From DASZOC01 sp035550975 (lineage in GTDB: Bacteria > Actinomycetota > CADDZG01 > WHSQ01): a DNA stretch of 64,000 nucleotides. This document shows, piece by piece, positions 51,986 to 61,059 of this stretch (within the stretch, counting starts at the first letter, position 1; each line of letters starts with the position of its first letter). Location of the stretch: positions 15,623 through 79,622 of the forward strand of contig DASZOC010000016.1 in the NCBI GenBank assembly GCA_035550975.1, given 5' to 3'. The position numbers and the translations under genes are program-made. The notes beneath the pieces were generated by a model, which saw only the letters and a list, made by a program, of their open reading frames with translations, did not search any database and had not been told where the DNA came from.

Positions 51986-52069
51986 ATGGCGAAGAAGGGC
52001 CGCAAGCGCCGCGCCAGGCGCAAGAACAAGGCGAACCACGGTAAGCGACCGAACGCCGGCCGGAAGTAG
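51986..52069 (+). CDS. Ribosomal protein bL37 (27 residues)
   Basis: This 27-codon gene runs from ATG to TAG with GGAGG five bases before the start and a TATTAT -10-like box at 51945-51950. The peptide has 15 Lys or Arg residues and contains KANHGKRPNA, the same as the end of bL37, the 24-residue protein found by structure work in mycobacterial ribosomes as I recall it, and it starts MAKKGRK, like the mycobacterial MAKRGRK. bL37 binds 23S rRNA in the large subunit. It has its own RBS, so it is not a shadow, and is followed 44 bases on by the ABC transporter genes. Confidence rests on the shared sequence, which I cannot align here. Confidence 0.85.
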   Translation: MAKKGRKRRARRKNKANHGKRPNAGRK

Positions 52070-52113
52070 AGGGCCAGGCCTCGTTACGAGCCGCATCGTC
52101 CGGCGCCGGCAGG

Positions 52114-53097
52114 GTGAGTGAGCGCGGCCGAGACATCGTCGTCGCCGGGCTCACGAAGACCTTCATCGTCCCTGAACGCGAAGCTGGCCTGCGAGCGGCG
52201 ACCCGCAGCCTGTGGCACCGGAAGAACCGCGCGGTGCGAGCCGTGGAAGACGTGTCTTTCGACATCGAACCGGGGGAGGTCGTGGGCTTTCTCGGTCCGA
52301 ACGGGGCCGGCAAGACGACGACGTTGAAGATGCTCTCCGGGCTCCTTTTTCCCACGTCGGGGCGTGTCTCGGTGCTCGGACATGTCCCGTCCAGGCGGGA
52401 GAAGGCCTTCCTCAGCCGGATCACGCTCGTGATGGGGAACAGGAACCAGCTTCAGTGGGACCTACCGGCAGTTGACTCGTTCGAGATGAATCGAGCGATC
52501 TACCGGATCCCACAACGCGACTTCGAGCGAGCCCGGGATGAGCTCGTAGACCTTCTCGAGATAGGCGACCTGGTTCGGAAGCCGGTCCGCAATCTGTCTC
52601 TCGGCGAACGCATGAAGGCGGAGATCGCGGGGGCTGTTCTCCACAGCCCCAGGATCCTCTTCCTCGACGAACCCACGATCGGCCTCGACATCGGCATGCA
52701 GAAGCGCATCCGCACCTTCATCGCCGACTACAACCGCCGGAGCGGCGCAACCGTCCTACTGACCAGTCACTACATGGCGGACGTCCAAGCTCTGTGCAAG
52801 AGGGTGATCGTTATCCACCACGGGTCGATCCTGTTCGACGGCCAGCTCAGCTCACTTTCCGAGCGTTTCGCGACACACAAGACGATCGAGGTCACGTTCC
52901 AGGATCCCTCCGCGGACCTCGCCGTGTACGGCGAAGTCATCGCACGGGATGCGGACAAAGCAAGGATCAGGGTCCCTCGAGCAGAGACGTCGCGGGTCGC
53001 GGCACGCCTTTTGAGCGACCTGCCAGTCGTCGACCTGACGATAGAGGACCTGCCGATCGAGGATGTGATCGAACAAGCCTTCGCCGGAGGCGACTGA
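52114..53097 (+). CDS. ABC transporter ATP-binding protein (DUF990-type exporter)
   Basis: The 327-residue ATPase has Walker A GPNGAGKTTT near residue 61, a Q-loop, the signature LSLGERMKAE, Walker B ILFLDEPTIGLD and the switch His in LLTSHYMADV. The C-terminal 80 residues form the regulatory extension typical of ABC-2 exporter ATPases (similar to the NatA/YhbF-like proteins next to DUF990 permeases). The start is GTG at 52114. Two permease genes follow with one-base overlaps, forming a complete exporter. The substrate is unknown. Confidence 0.93.
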   Translation: MSERGRDIVVAGLTKTFIVPEREAGLRAATRSLWHRKNRAVRAVEDVSFDIEPGEVVGFLGPNGAGKTTTLKMLSGLLFPTSGRVSVLGHVPSRREKAFLSRITLVMGNRNQLQWDLPAVDSFEMNRAIYRIPQRDFERARDELVDLLEIGDLVRKPVRNLSLGERMKAEIAGAVLHSPRILFLDEPTIGLDIGMQKRIRTFIADYNRRSGATVLLTSHYMADVQALCKRVIVIHHGSILFDGQLSSLSERFATHKTIEVTFQDPSADLAVYGEVIARDADKARIRVPRAETSRVAARLLSDLPVVDLTIEDLPIEDVIEQAFAGGD

Positions 53098-53927
53098 TGA
53101 ACGCCGTCGCCCGCTCGACGCGCCTGCCGGCGATCGTCGACTTCTACATAACCGTTATGCGCGTTGCGGTGCAAGAACAGTTCCAATACCGCGCGGCGAA
53201 CTACGCCTACATGATCGGCATGATCGCCGAGCCGGTGATCTACCTCGTGGTCTGGTCGACGGTGGCGAACGCGCAAGGCGGAGAGGTCGGAGGTTATTCG
53301 GCCGCCGAGCTGGCCGCCTATTACATCGTCTGGACCTTGGTCAGGAACATCAACATCGTCTTCACGCCGAACGGCTGGGAATGGAGGATCCGCGAAGGCG
53401 ATCTGTCCGGGATGCTGCTCCGACCGGTCCATCCCATCCATTACGACCTTGCGTATTTCGCCGGGTGGAAGGTGGTTGTAGTCGTGATGTGGCTCCCACT
53501 GGCGGCGGTTCTCGCGGCGGTATTCCGACCGGATCTAACGGTCACGGGGGTAGAAGTCATGGTCTTCTCCGTCTCGCTCCTAGGGGCGTATCTGATCCGA
53601 TCGATGTTCCTGTGGGTCCTCGGCATGATCACTTTCTGGACCACGCGCGTAACAGCTCTCTACGAGCTGTACTTCACCGCCGAGCTCCTTCTGTCGGGAA
53701 GACTCGTACCACTGAACCTGATGCCGCCGTGGGCGCAGACGCTTGCAGACTTTCTCCCCTATAGGTGGACGTTCGGATTCCCTATCGAAGCACTCGTCGC
53801 CGACCTGCCGACCAGCGACCTCCTCTCAGGTCTTGCGATGCAAGCAGCGTGGACCGTCGCGGGTGCCGCCCTCGTCGCAGTGGTGTGGCGCGCCGGGATC
53901 AAGCGCTACTCAGCGGTAGGTAACTGA
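53097..53927 (+). CDS. ABC-2 type permease subunit 1
   Basis: The 276-residue membrane protein has six hydrophobic segments. Its ATG overlaps the ATPase stop by one base (TGATG). The segment QEQFQYRAANYAYMIGMI and the LSGMLLRPVHPIHY motif, with its Arg-Pro, are characteristic of DUF990-type ABC-2 permeases, which work in pairs. The end overlaps the next permease by one base. Confidence 0.87.
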   Translation: MNAVARSTRLPAIVDFYITVMRVAVQEQFQYRAANYAYMIGMIAEPVIYLVVWSTVANAQGGEVGGYSAAELAAYYIVWTLVRNINIVFTPNGWEWRIREGDLSGMLLRPVHPIHYDLAYFAGWKVVVVVMWLPLAAVLAAVFRPDLTVTGVEVMVFSVSLLGAYLIRSMFLWVLGMITFWTTRVTALYELYFTAELLLSGRLVPLNLMPPWAQTLADFLPYRWTFGFPIEALVADLPTSDLLSGLAMQAAWTVAGAALVAVVWRAGIKRYSAVGN

Positions 53928-54745
53928 TGGCGGAGCCGTCGCCGCGGCGACCGGAGCCGCTGCGATCGTTGTCGCTCGCGTGGACGTTCCTCCGGATCGG
54001 CGCTATGACCGAGCTGCAGTATCGGGTGAACTTCTTCATCCAGATCTTCCAAACGATCATCATGGTTGGTACGGCCCTCGCGGTATTAGCGTTGGTGTTC
54101 TCGCACACGGAGGAGCTCGACGGATGGTCGTCACCGGAGCTCCTCGCCGTCGTGGGGATACACGTCCTCATGGGCGGCATCATTCGCACTCTCATCCAGC
54201 CGAACATGATCCGCCTGATCGAAGAGGTACGTGAGGGCAAGCTCGACTACGCGCTAACGAAACCAGAGGACGCTCAGCTGCTGGTGAGCGTCCGGGACAT
54301 ACGCATCTGGCAGTTCGTCGACGTCCCAGTCGGCGCGACCATCCTTGGCATTGCGCTCACTCAGCTGGATCGCCAGATCGGTGCTGGATCCGCCATCGCT
54401 TTTGGCGTCGCGCTCCTCCTCGGCGCAACGATGATCTATTGCTTCTGGATGATCCTCACCATCGGCGCGTTCTGGATCGTGAGGATGGAGTTCATCGTGG
54501 AGCTATTCGAGGGCGTCTATCAGGCTGGTCGGTGGCCGGTGACGATCTACCCCGGGTGGCTTCGCGCGTCATTGACGTTCCTCGTCCCCATCGGTTTCGC
54601 CATCACCGTTCCCGCCGAGGCCGTCACTGCGCGACTGAATGAAGTAACCCTCCTCGGTGCAGCGATCTTCGCGGTTCTCCTGTTCGGGTTCACGCGGGTT
54701 CTGTGGAGAGTTGGCCTCAAGCGTTACTCGGGGGCATCCGCGTAA
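53927..54745 (+). CDS. ABC-2 type permease subunit 2
   Basis: The 272-residue second permease has six hydrophobic segments and the same arrangement as its neighbour: ELQYRVNFFIQIFQTIIM early, REGKLDYALTKPEDAQLL in place of the LLRP segment, and a C-terminal helix followed by GLKRYSGASA. The two permeases both end in an xKRYS motif, a sign of common descent. With the ATPase they form a heteromeric exporter. It converges with ispG 18 bases away. Confidence 0.87.
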   Translation: MAEPSPRRPEPLRSLSLAWTFLRIGAMTELQYRVNFFIQIFQTIIMVGTALAVLALVFSHTEELDGWSSPELLAVVGIHVLMGGIIRTLIQPNMIRLIEEVREGKLDYALTKPEDAQLLVSVRDIRIWQFVDVPVGATILGIALTQLDRQIGAGSAIAFGVALLLGATMIYCFWMILTIGAFWIVRMEFIVELFEGVYQAGRWPVTIYPGWLRASLTFLVPIGFAITVPAEAVTARLNEVTLLGAAIFAVLLFGFTRVLWRVGLKRYSGASA

Positions 54746-54763
54746 GCACCGAGTGATCGGCGC

Positions 54764-55933
54764 TCAGCTCGACGGGCCGCCGAAGCCGGGTGTCAGCAGC
54801 GCGTTGCGGCGGCCCGCACCCTTCGTCACGGTCGGGCCTCCGTCGGCGACCTCACCGGTCGCACGGATCTCTGCGGCGACCCGCTCGGCCTCTTCCAGTA
54901 GCGCCTCCACCAAGCGGTCGTGAGGGACCCAGCCGATCTGCTTGCCCTTCGAGAACAACAGCCCCCGCCCGGGCCCAGCAGCGATGCCGATGTCGGCGTC
55001 GCGCGCCTCTCCGGGACCGTTCACCTCGCAGCCCATCACGGCGATCTGCATCGGCGGGAGATCCATCTTCTCGATCGCGGCCTCGACCTCGTTCGCCAGC
55101 GCGAAGACGTCCAGTTCAGCGCGCCCGCATGACGGGCAGGCGACGAGGTCGAAGCCGTCCTCCTTCAAGCCGAGTGACTTGAGGATCTGCTTGCCGACCT
55201 TCACCTCTTCCACGGGCTCGGCCGTCAAGGAGACCCTGATCGTGTCGCCGATGCCTTCGGCCAGCAGCGTTCCGATCCCGATCGCCGACTTGATGATCCC
55301 CTGCTTCGGCGTCCCGGCCTCGGTCACGCCGAGGTGTAGCGGCGCGTCGGTCTTCGTCGCGAGCAGCCGGTACGCCTCGATCATCTCGGGCACGTTCTGA
55401 TGTTTCACCGAGATCTTGTAGTCGGTGAAACCGTGCTCTTCGAGCAACGAGATCTCGTGTAGGGCACTCTCCACCAGGGCCTCGGCGGTCGGCCGCCCGT
55501 ACTTCGCGACGAGAGACTTGTCCAGCGACCCCGCGTTGACTCCGATCCTGATCGGGACCCTGCGCGCTTTCGCTTCCTCCGCCACCTGCTTGATGTGGAG
55601 CGGGTTGCGCATGTTGCCGGGGTTCAGCCGGAGGCCGTGGACCCCCGCTTCGAGCGCCATCATCGCCAGCCGTACCGAGAAGTGGATGTCCGCGATGATC
55701 GGGACGCCGCCTTCCTTGACGATCTCCGGCAACGCCTTCGCGTCGCCTTCGTGCGGGACCGCGACGCGAACGATGTCGGCGCCCTGGGTGGCGAGCTCGT
55801 GCACCTGGATGATCGTCGCCTGCGCGTCTTCGGTCTTCGTGACGGTCATCGACTGGATCGAGATCGGTGCGTCTCCCCCGACGGCGACGTTGCCGACGTG
55901 CAGCTGCCGGGACTTGCGACGTTTGATCATCAT
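54764..55933 (-). CDS. ispG: (E)-4-Hydroxy-3-methylbut-2-enyl-diphosphate synthase
   Basis: IspG is the [4Fe-4S] enzyme of the MEP isoprenoid pathway. It has 389 residues. The N-terminal TIM barrel carries PISIQSMTVTKTEDA and ADIHFSVRLAM. The C-terminal domain has the three cluster cysteines in CPSCGRAELD and MGCEVNGPGE. The start is ATG at 55933 (two consecutive ATGs). Dxr, an earlier enzyme of the same pathway, lies 1.2 kb upstream, with rseP between. Confidence 0.97.
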   Translation of the reverse strand: MMIKRRKSRQLHVGNVAVGGDAPISIQSMTVTKTEDAQATIIQVHELATQGADIVRVAVPHEGDAKALPEIVKEGGVPIIADIHFSVRLAMMALEAGVHGLRLNPGNMRNPLHIKQVAEEAKARRVPIRIGVNAGSLDKSLVAKYGRPTAEALVESALHEISLLEEHGFTDYKISVKHQNVPEMIEAYRLLATKTDAPLHLGVTEAGTPKQGIIKSAIGIGTLLAEGIGDTIRVSLTAEPVEEVKVGKQILKSLGLKEDGFDLVACPSCGRAELDVFALANEVEAAIEKMDLPPMQIAVMGCEVNGPGEARDADIGIAAGPGRGLLFSKGKQIGWVPHDRLVEALLEEAERVAAEIRATGEVADGGPTVTKGAGRRNALLTPGFGGPSS

Positions 55934-55940
55934 CCGCGCC

Positions 55941-57122
55941 CTAGAACGGAACCTTGATAGGCCGCGCGAGGTCCAGATACAGCACCGCGAAGAAGAGGAT
56001 CACGAAGAACGAGATGACGGCCGCCGCGATCGGGATCAGCTTCCTGACGTCGACGGTCTTGCCCGTGACCTTCTCGAACGCGAGAACGGCGAGGTGACCG
56101 CCGTCGAGAGGCGGTAACGGAAGGAGGTTCATCAACCCGACGAAGACGGTGAAGCCCACGATCAATCCGACGAGGTCGATGACGCGGCCCTCTTCGACGC
56201 TCTCGCCCGCGATACGCCCTGCGCCCACTATGCCGAGGGGGCCTTCGTCGATCTGACGTTCGCCCGTACCGCTCAGCGCGTCCCACAGCTCGCCTCCGAA
56301 CACCATTCCGAAGACGTCGCCGATCCCGCGCACCGACGCGACCGTCAACTGCCCTACCTTCTCGGCGGAGTCGGCGATCGCCGGCAGGAACGCGAGCCGC
56401 TCGTAGCGGGCGTCGGGTCTGATCCCGAGGAACCCGCCGATGCGCTCGCCCGGCGCGGGCTCCCGCAGGTCACCGCCGGGCTCGGCCGCGGTGACGAGCT
56501 CCTGGCCCTCGAAGATGGCCGGGTTGATCGGGACCTCGATGTCGACCTCGCGCCCCTCGCGCTCGACGGTGAACTCCGCCGTCTCGTTCGGGCGCTCCTG
56601 GATGTAGGCGACGATCTCCTCCCAGCTATCGGTCGGCCGTCCTCCGATCGCGATGATGCGATCGCCGACCTCGAAGCCGCCGCGGGCGGCCGCGGTCTCT
56701 ACGCCATCGACGCTCCGCTGCACGAACGCCACCTCGTTACTGGGTTGATCGGTCGGAAACCCGATCGTCATCGTCGTGATCAACAGGAGCACGAACGCCA
56801 GGACCCAGTGTGTAGCCGAGCCCGCGACCAGCAGCAGCGCGCGCTGCCACCGCGGCTTGTTCGGGTATGAGCGCGGCTCGTCCTCGGGCTCGATCTCCTC
56901 ATACGGGCTCATGCCGATGATCTTCACGAAGCCGCCGAGAGGCAGCGCCTTCACGCCATATTCGGTCTCGCCTTTCTGGACGGACCAGATGGTGGGGCCG
57001 AAGCCGAGGAAGAACTTCGTCGCCTTGAAACCGAACAGCTTCGCGACCGCGAAGTGGCCCGCCTCGTGGACCATGATCACGATCAGGATCGCCGCGATGA
57101 ACGCGAGGACTCCGGTCGTCAC
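55941..57122 (-). CDS. rseP: Site-2 intramembrane metalloprotease RseP
   Basis: RseP-type proteases cut membrane anti-sigma factors. The 393 residues contain the zinc site HEAGH (19-23) in the first transmembrane helix, a PDZ domain (about 120-215) and LPLPPLDGGH near residue 325, whose Asp completes the site. The start is GTG at 57122, overlapping the dxr stop (GTGA). It is the homologue of Rip1 in mycobacteria and RasP in Bacillus. No anti-sigma gene is nearby. Confidence 0.96.
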   Translation of the reverse strand: MTTGVLAFIAAILIVIMVHEAGHFAVAKLFGFKATKFFLGFGPTIWSVQKGETEYGVKALPLGGFVKIIGMSPYEEIEPEDEPRSYPNKPRWQRALLLVAGSATHWVLAFVLLLITTMTIGFPTDQPSNEVAFVQRSVDGVETAAARGGFEVGDRIIAIGGRPTDSWEEIVAYIQERPNETAEFTVEREGREVDIEVPINPAIFEGQELVTAAEPGGDLREPAPGERIGGFLGIRPDARYERLAFLPAIADSAEKVGQLTVASVRGIGDVFGMVFGGELWDALSGTGERQIDEGPLGIVGAGRIAGESVEEGRVIDLVGLIVGFTVFVGLMNLLPLPPLDGGHLAVLAFEKVTGKTVDVRKLIPIAAAVISFFVILFFAVLYLDLARPIKVPF

Positions 57123-58231
57123 AGCGCCTCCTGAGCCACGACGGGATGGCGAGTCATGAGCGCACGCGCTTCAGCCCTCGCCCACGCGTCGGCGCGCAAG
57201 ACGTCGCCGAGGTCCGTCGGGTCGAGGCTCTCGTGCCGCTCCACGACTTCCGCCGTCGTCTCCCATATCCCGGGAAACGACAGGTTGCCTTCCAGGAACG
57301 CGGCAACCGCAACCTCGTTCGCCGCGTTCATGACCGCCGGGAAGGTCCCGCCCCTCCGCCCCACCTCGTAGGCAAGCACGACCGCTGGGAACCTCACCGC
57401 ATCGAGCGGCTCGAACGTCAGGCTCCCGAGCGAGCGCGGGTCGAGTCGACGGCCCAGGGACGGCAGCCGGTCCGGATGCGAGACAGCAGCTTGGATCGGT
57501 ATGCGCATGTCGGCCGGCGCGGCCTGCATGATCAGCGAGCCGTCCACCAGCTCGGCCATCGCGTGCACGACGCTCTGCGGGTGCACGACGACCCCGATGT
57601 CGTCGTAGTCGATGTCGAACAGGAAGTGTGCCTCGATGACCTCGAGACCCTTGTTCATCAGAGTCGCGGAGTCGATCGTGATCTTCGGACCCATCGACCA
57701 CGTCGGATGCGCGAGCGCTTCGTCGGGTGTCACGTCCGACAGGTCGGCGCGCGCACGGAACGGGCCGCCCGACGCGGTCAGGTGGACGCGCGCCAGTACG
57801 GTCCTGTCGACGCCCGCCAGGCATTGAGCCAGCGCGGCATGCTCCGAGTCGACTGCAACGATCGAGCCGCCGCCGGATGTCGCCGCTGCGACGCAGAGCT
57901 CGCCACCGGCGACCAGGCTCTCCTTGTTCGCGAGAGCGAGAAGCTTTCCGGCTCCGAGGGCCGCGAGCGACGCCTTCAGTCCTGCCGCACCGGTTATCGC
58001 GTTCAGGACGATGTCTGCATCGGCGCGTCCGGCGACTGCTTCCGCCGGCTCGGCCCCCAAGCCGGTGTCGGCGCCGGGATGGCGCGCGGCTTGGTCGGCC
58101 AGCGTTTGCTCGTCGGAACCGGCAACGAGCCCGACCACTTCGAAGCGGTCGGGTCGAGCTTCGATGACCTCGAGGGCCTGCCGCCCGACCGAGCCGGTCG
58201 ACCCGAGGATCACGACCTTCTTCGTTGCCAT
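57119..58231 (-). CDS. dxr: 1-Deoxy-D-xylulose-5-phosphate reductoisomerase
   Basis: Dxr catalyses the second step of the MEP pathway using NADPH. It has 370 residues. The dinucleotide loop is GSTGSVGRQALE, ALANKESLVAGG follows, and VDSEHAALAQCL and LTASGGPFR with IDSATLMNKGLEVIEAH are the metal- and substrate-binding segments. It starts one codon from the cdsA end and overlaps rseP by four bases. Confidence 0.97.
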   Translation of the reverse strand: MATKKVVILGSTGSVGRQALEVIEARPDRFEVVGLVAGSDEQTLADQAARHPGADTGLGAEPAEAVAGRADADIVLNAITGAAGLKASLAALGAGKLLALANKESLVAGGELCVAAATSGGGSIVAVDSEHAALAQCLAGVDRTVLARVHLTASGGPFRARADLSDVTPDEALAHPTWSMGPKITIDSATLMNKGLEVIEAHFLFDIDYDDIGVVVHPQSVVHAMAELVDGSLIMQAAPADMRIPIQAAVSHPDRLPSLGRRLDPRSLGSLTFEPLDAVRFPAVVLAYEVGRRGGTFPAVMNAANEVAVAAFLEGNLSFPGIWETTAEVVERHESLDPTDLGDVLRADAWARAEARALMTRHPVVAQEAL

Positions 58232-59062
58232 CTACAGGACGATAAAGCGCAGGAACAGATACACGATCGGGCAGCAGAACAGGATCGCGTCGAGCCGATC
58301 CAAGAAACCTCCGTGACCGGGAAGCAACCTTCCGGAGTCCTTGATGCCGAGCTCTCTCTTCGCGAGCGATTCGATCAGGTCACCAGCCGGCGCGAACAAC
58401 GCGCACAGGAGACCGATACCGAGTCCGGCGCCGAGCGACAGGTCGAACAACAGACCGCCGAACAGCGCGCCCCCCGCGATCGACCCCGCCGCACCTCCCG
58501 CGAACCCCTCCCACGACTTGGCCGGCGAGATCGAGGGCGCCAGCTTGTGGCGCCCGAGCTTCGTCCCGACGAAGTAGGCAGCGATGTCACCGAGCGCGAT
58601 CGTCAGGATCGTCGCGATGAGCAGAAGCAGTCCGTCCTGCGGCTCGATCATCAGGATCGATACGGCTCCGGCTCCCCCGCCCGCGATCCACGCGACGCCC
58701 ATGACGGTCCACGCGCTGTCGGTCGCGGGAGAAGGTCCCCGGTTCGGTCGCAACGCAAGTAGCAGCGCGCCGAACAGCGTCAGCGCGGTCACGACCGGCA
58801 ACAGCTGGGGCTCCTGCGCGTACGCCACGAGCAGCAGCGCAGAGCCCGCCACCAGGCCGAATGCGATCGAGGGGCGATGACCCTTCTGGACCAGGGCGTC
58901 CAGCAGCTCGAACAACGCGATCAGCACGACCGTTGCCGCGAGGACGAAGAACGCGGTACGCCCGAGGAACGCGCAGAGGACTATGAGGCCCAGGAGGACG
59001 AGGGCCGTGACGACGGCCGCGCCGAGCGAGCGGCTCCCTGCCGAGGGGGCTTCCGTCCTCAA
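58232..59062 (-). CDS. cdsA: Phosphatidate cytidylyltransferase
   Basis: CdsA makes CDP-diacylglycerol for phospholipid synthesis. It has 276 residues with about eight membrane segments. The C-terminal signature is present: SPAKSWEGFAGG and GDLIESLAKRELGIKDSG, then LPGHGGFLDRLDAIL. The TTG start at 59062 overlaps the frr stop (TTGA). Uniquely for this gene order, uppS is not found between frr and cdsA. Confidence 0.94.
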   Translation of the reverse strand: MRTEAPSAGSRSLGAAVVTALVLLGLIVLCAFLGRTAFFVLAATVVLIALFELLDALVQKGHRPSIAFGLVAGSALLLVAYAQEPQLLPVVTALTLFGALLLALRPNRGPSPATDSAWTVMGVAWIAGGGAGAVSILMIEPQDGLLLLIATILTIALGDIAAYFVGTKLGRHKLAPSISPAKSWEGFAGGAAGSIAGGALFGGLLFDLSLGAGLGIGLLCALFAPAGDLIESLAKRELGIKDSGRLLPGHGGFLDRLDAILFCCPIVYLFLRFIVL

Positions 59063-59625
59063 ACCTCGGAGAGCTCTGCTTCCTTGTTCTTGAGATGCTC
59101 GTCGACCTCCGCTACGTAGCGGTCGGTGATCTTCTGGAGCTGCGCCTCCGCGGCACGCTCTTCGTCTTCGGAGATCGAGTGGTCCTTCTTCATCCGTTCA
59201 AGCTCCTGTTTCGCGTGACGCCGGAGGTTGCGCACCGCGATGCGTCCCTCCTCCGCGCGTACGTGCGCGACCTTGATGAGCTCCTTGCGGCGGTCTTCGG
59301 TGAGCTGCGGGAACGCGAGCCGAACCACCGTGCCGTCGTTCGCGGGGGTCACGCCCAGATCCGACGCGAGGATCGCTTTCTCGATCGCGCTGATGGAGTT
59401 CGGATCGTAAGGCGCGATCACAAGCAGCCGCGGCTCGGGGACCGAGAGGTTCGCGAGCTGGTTCAGCGGCGTCTGCGTTCCGTAGTAGTCGACGGTGATC
59501 CGGTTCAGCAGTGCCGGCGTCGCGCGGCCCGACCGGATCGAGGCGAGCTCCTCGTGGTTCACCGACACGGCCTTCTTCATCTTCTGTTCTGCTTCTCTAA
59601 GGACCTCGTCCTTCGTCTCGGCCAC
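59059..59625 (-). CDS. frr: Ribosome recycling factor
   Basis: RRF dissociates post-termination ribosomes with EF-G. The 188 residues include IRSGRATPALLNRITVDYYG and VRNLRRHAKQELERMKKD, the family signatures of the long helical bundle. The start is GTG at 59625, 20 bases after pyrH. The end overlaps cdsA. Confidence 0.97.
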   Translation of the reverse strand: MAETKDEVLREAEQKMKKAVSVNHEELASIRSGRATPALLNRITVDYYGTQTPLNQLANLSVPEPRLLVIAPYDPNSISAIEKAILASDLGVTPANDGTVVRLAFPQLTEDRRKELIKVAHVRAEEGRIAVRNLRRHAKQELERMKKDHSISEDEERAAEAQLQKITDRYVAEVDEHLKNKEAELSEV

Positions 59626-59645
59626 GCGACCTCCCTCAGTCTCGT

Positions 59646-60392
59646 CTAGTCGGCTGCGTTCGAGTGCACCAGTGTGCCGACCTCTTCACCGGACAGGATC
59701 CGGGTGATGTTGCCCGCCTTGAGGTTGAAGACGACGATGGGCAGACCGTTGTCCATGCACAGAGACACCGCCGTCGAGTCCATGACCTTGAGCCCGCGGC
59801 TCAGGACCTCCAGGTACGGGAGTGCAGAGAACCGTTCGGCGTCCGGGTTGACCTCCGGGTCGGCGTCGTAGACCCCGTCGACACGCGTTCCTTTGAGGAT
59901 CGCTTCCGCATTGATCTCGAGCGCTCGCAGCGCGGCGGTCGTGTCGGTCGAGAAGTACGGGTTGCCCGTGCCGCCCGCGAAGATGACGACGCGGCCCTTC
60001 TCCAGGTGCCGCATGGCGCGGCGGCGGATGTACGGCTCCGCGAGCTCCTGCATCCAGATCGCGGTCTGTACCCGCGTCTGGACGCCTTCCTTCTCGAGCG
60101 CGTCCTGCAACGCGAGAGCGTTGATGACGGTCGCCAGCATCCCCATGTAATCCGCAGTCGTTCGATCGGTTCCCTGTGCCGACGCGCTGAGACCGCGAAT
60201 GATGTTGCCTCCGCCGATGACGATCGCAAGCTCGGTCCCCATGTTCTTTGCATCGGCTACCTGGCGTGCGATCGACGCGACGATGCGTGGATCGATCCCG
60301 AACCCATGTTGCGGATCGGCGAACGCCTCGCCCGAGAGCTTGAGGAGGACGCGCTTGTACTTCGCGGGGCCGGTGAGGTCGTCGTCGGACAC
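59646..60392 (-). CDS. pyrH: Uridylate kinase
   Basis: PyrH phosphorylates UMP in pyrimidine nucleotide synthesis and is a hexameric amino-acid-kinase-fold enzyme. The GTG at 60392, with AGGAG ten bases upstream, gives 248 residues. KRVLLKLSGEAF and IVIGGGNIIRG bind nucleotide, and AGGTGNPYFSTDTTAALRA is the UMP-site signature. Upstream in-frame residues are a shadow. Confidence 0.96.
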   Translation of the reverse strand: MSDDDLTGPAKYKRVLLKLSGEAFADPQHGFGIDPRIVASIARQVADAKNMGTELAIVIGGGNIIRGLSASAQGTDRTTADYMGMLATVINALALQDALEKEGVQTRVQTAIWMQELAEPYIRRRAMRHLEKGRVVIFAGGTGNPYFSTDTTAALRALEINAEAILKGTRVDGVYDADPEVNPDAERFSALPYLEVLSRGLKVMDSTAVSLCMDNGLPIVVFNLKAGNITRILSGEEVGTLVHSNAAD

Positions 60393-60406
60393 GGAGATGA
60401 CGGCTC

Positions 60407-61027
60407 CTACGCCTGGGTCTCTCCGACACGGATGCGAGAGAAGCGGCCGATCGAGACGTTCTCCCCCATCGACGCTCGGGCTTCGTCGATCAGTGCCGAG
60501 ATCGTCTTGTCCTTGTCCTGGATCCACTCTTGGTCCATCAGGACGTTGTCTTTGTAGAACGATTCGAGCTTGCCCGCGACGATCTTCTCGATCACCTGGT
60601 CGGGTTTGCCCGAGTCCTTCGCCTGTTTAGCGTAGATAGCCGACTCTTCGTCGATGACGTTCTGCGGGACCTCGTCGCGCGTGATCCATGAAGGGTCGGC
60701 GAAGCTGATATGCATCGCGATGTCCTTGGCAAGTCGTTCGAAAGCTTCGGTCTTCGCCACGAAGTCCGTCTCGCAGTTCAGCTCGAGAAGCACCCCTAGC
60801 TTCGCCGGATAGTTCGGGTCCGGCTTGTGCATGTAGGCATAGACGATGCCCTCGCTGGCGGCGCGGCCGGTGCGCTTCGCGGCGTCGGCGAGCCCTTTCT
60901 CGCGCAGGATCCGCTTCGCGCCCTCGAGGTCACCACCGGATTCCGCGAGCGCCTGTTTGCAGTCCATCATCCCGGCGCCGGTTGCATCGCGCAGGGCCTT
61001 TACGTCTTTCGCACTGATATCGGCCAT
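60407..61027 (-). CDS. tsf: Translation elongation factor Ts (short form)
   Basis: EF-Ts recycles EF-Tu by exchanging GDP. The 206 residues correspond to the short form found in Thermus-like proteins, against about 280 in Escherichia coli. The UBA domain has KALRDATGAGMMDCKQAL, and NCETDFVAKTEAF is the core signature. The end carries MGENVSIGRFSRI. It lies 33 bases after rpsB. Confidence 0.97.
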   Translation of the reverse strand: MADISAKDVKALRDATGAGMMDCKQALAESGGDLEGAKRILREKGLADAAKRTGRAASEGIVYAYMHKPDPNYPAKLGVLLELNCETDFVAKTEAFERLAKDIAMHISFADPSWITRDEVPQNVIDEESAIYAKQAKDSGKPDQVIEKIVAGKLESFYKDNVLMDQEWIQDKDKTISALIDEARASMGENVSIGRFSRIRVGETQA

Positions 61028-61059
61028 CTCTGGGTCCTTCCTCGCTCGTACCGGAGTCG

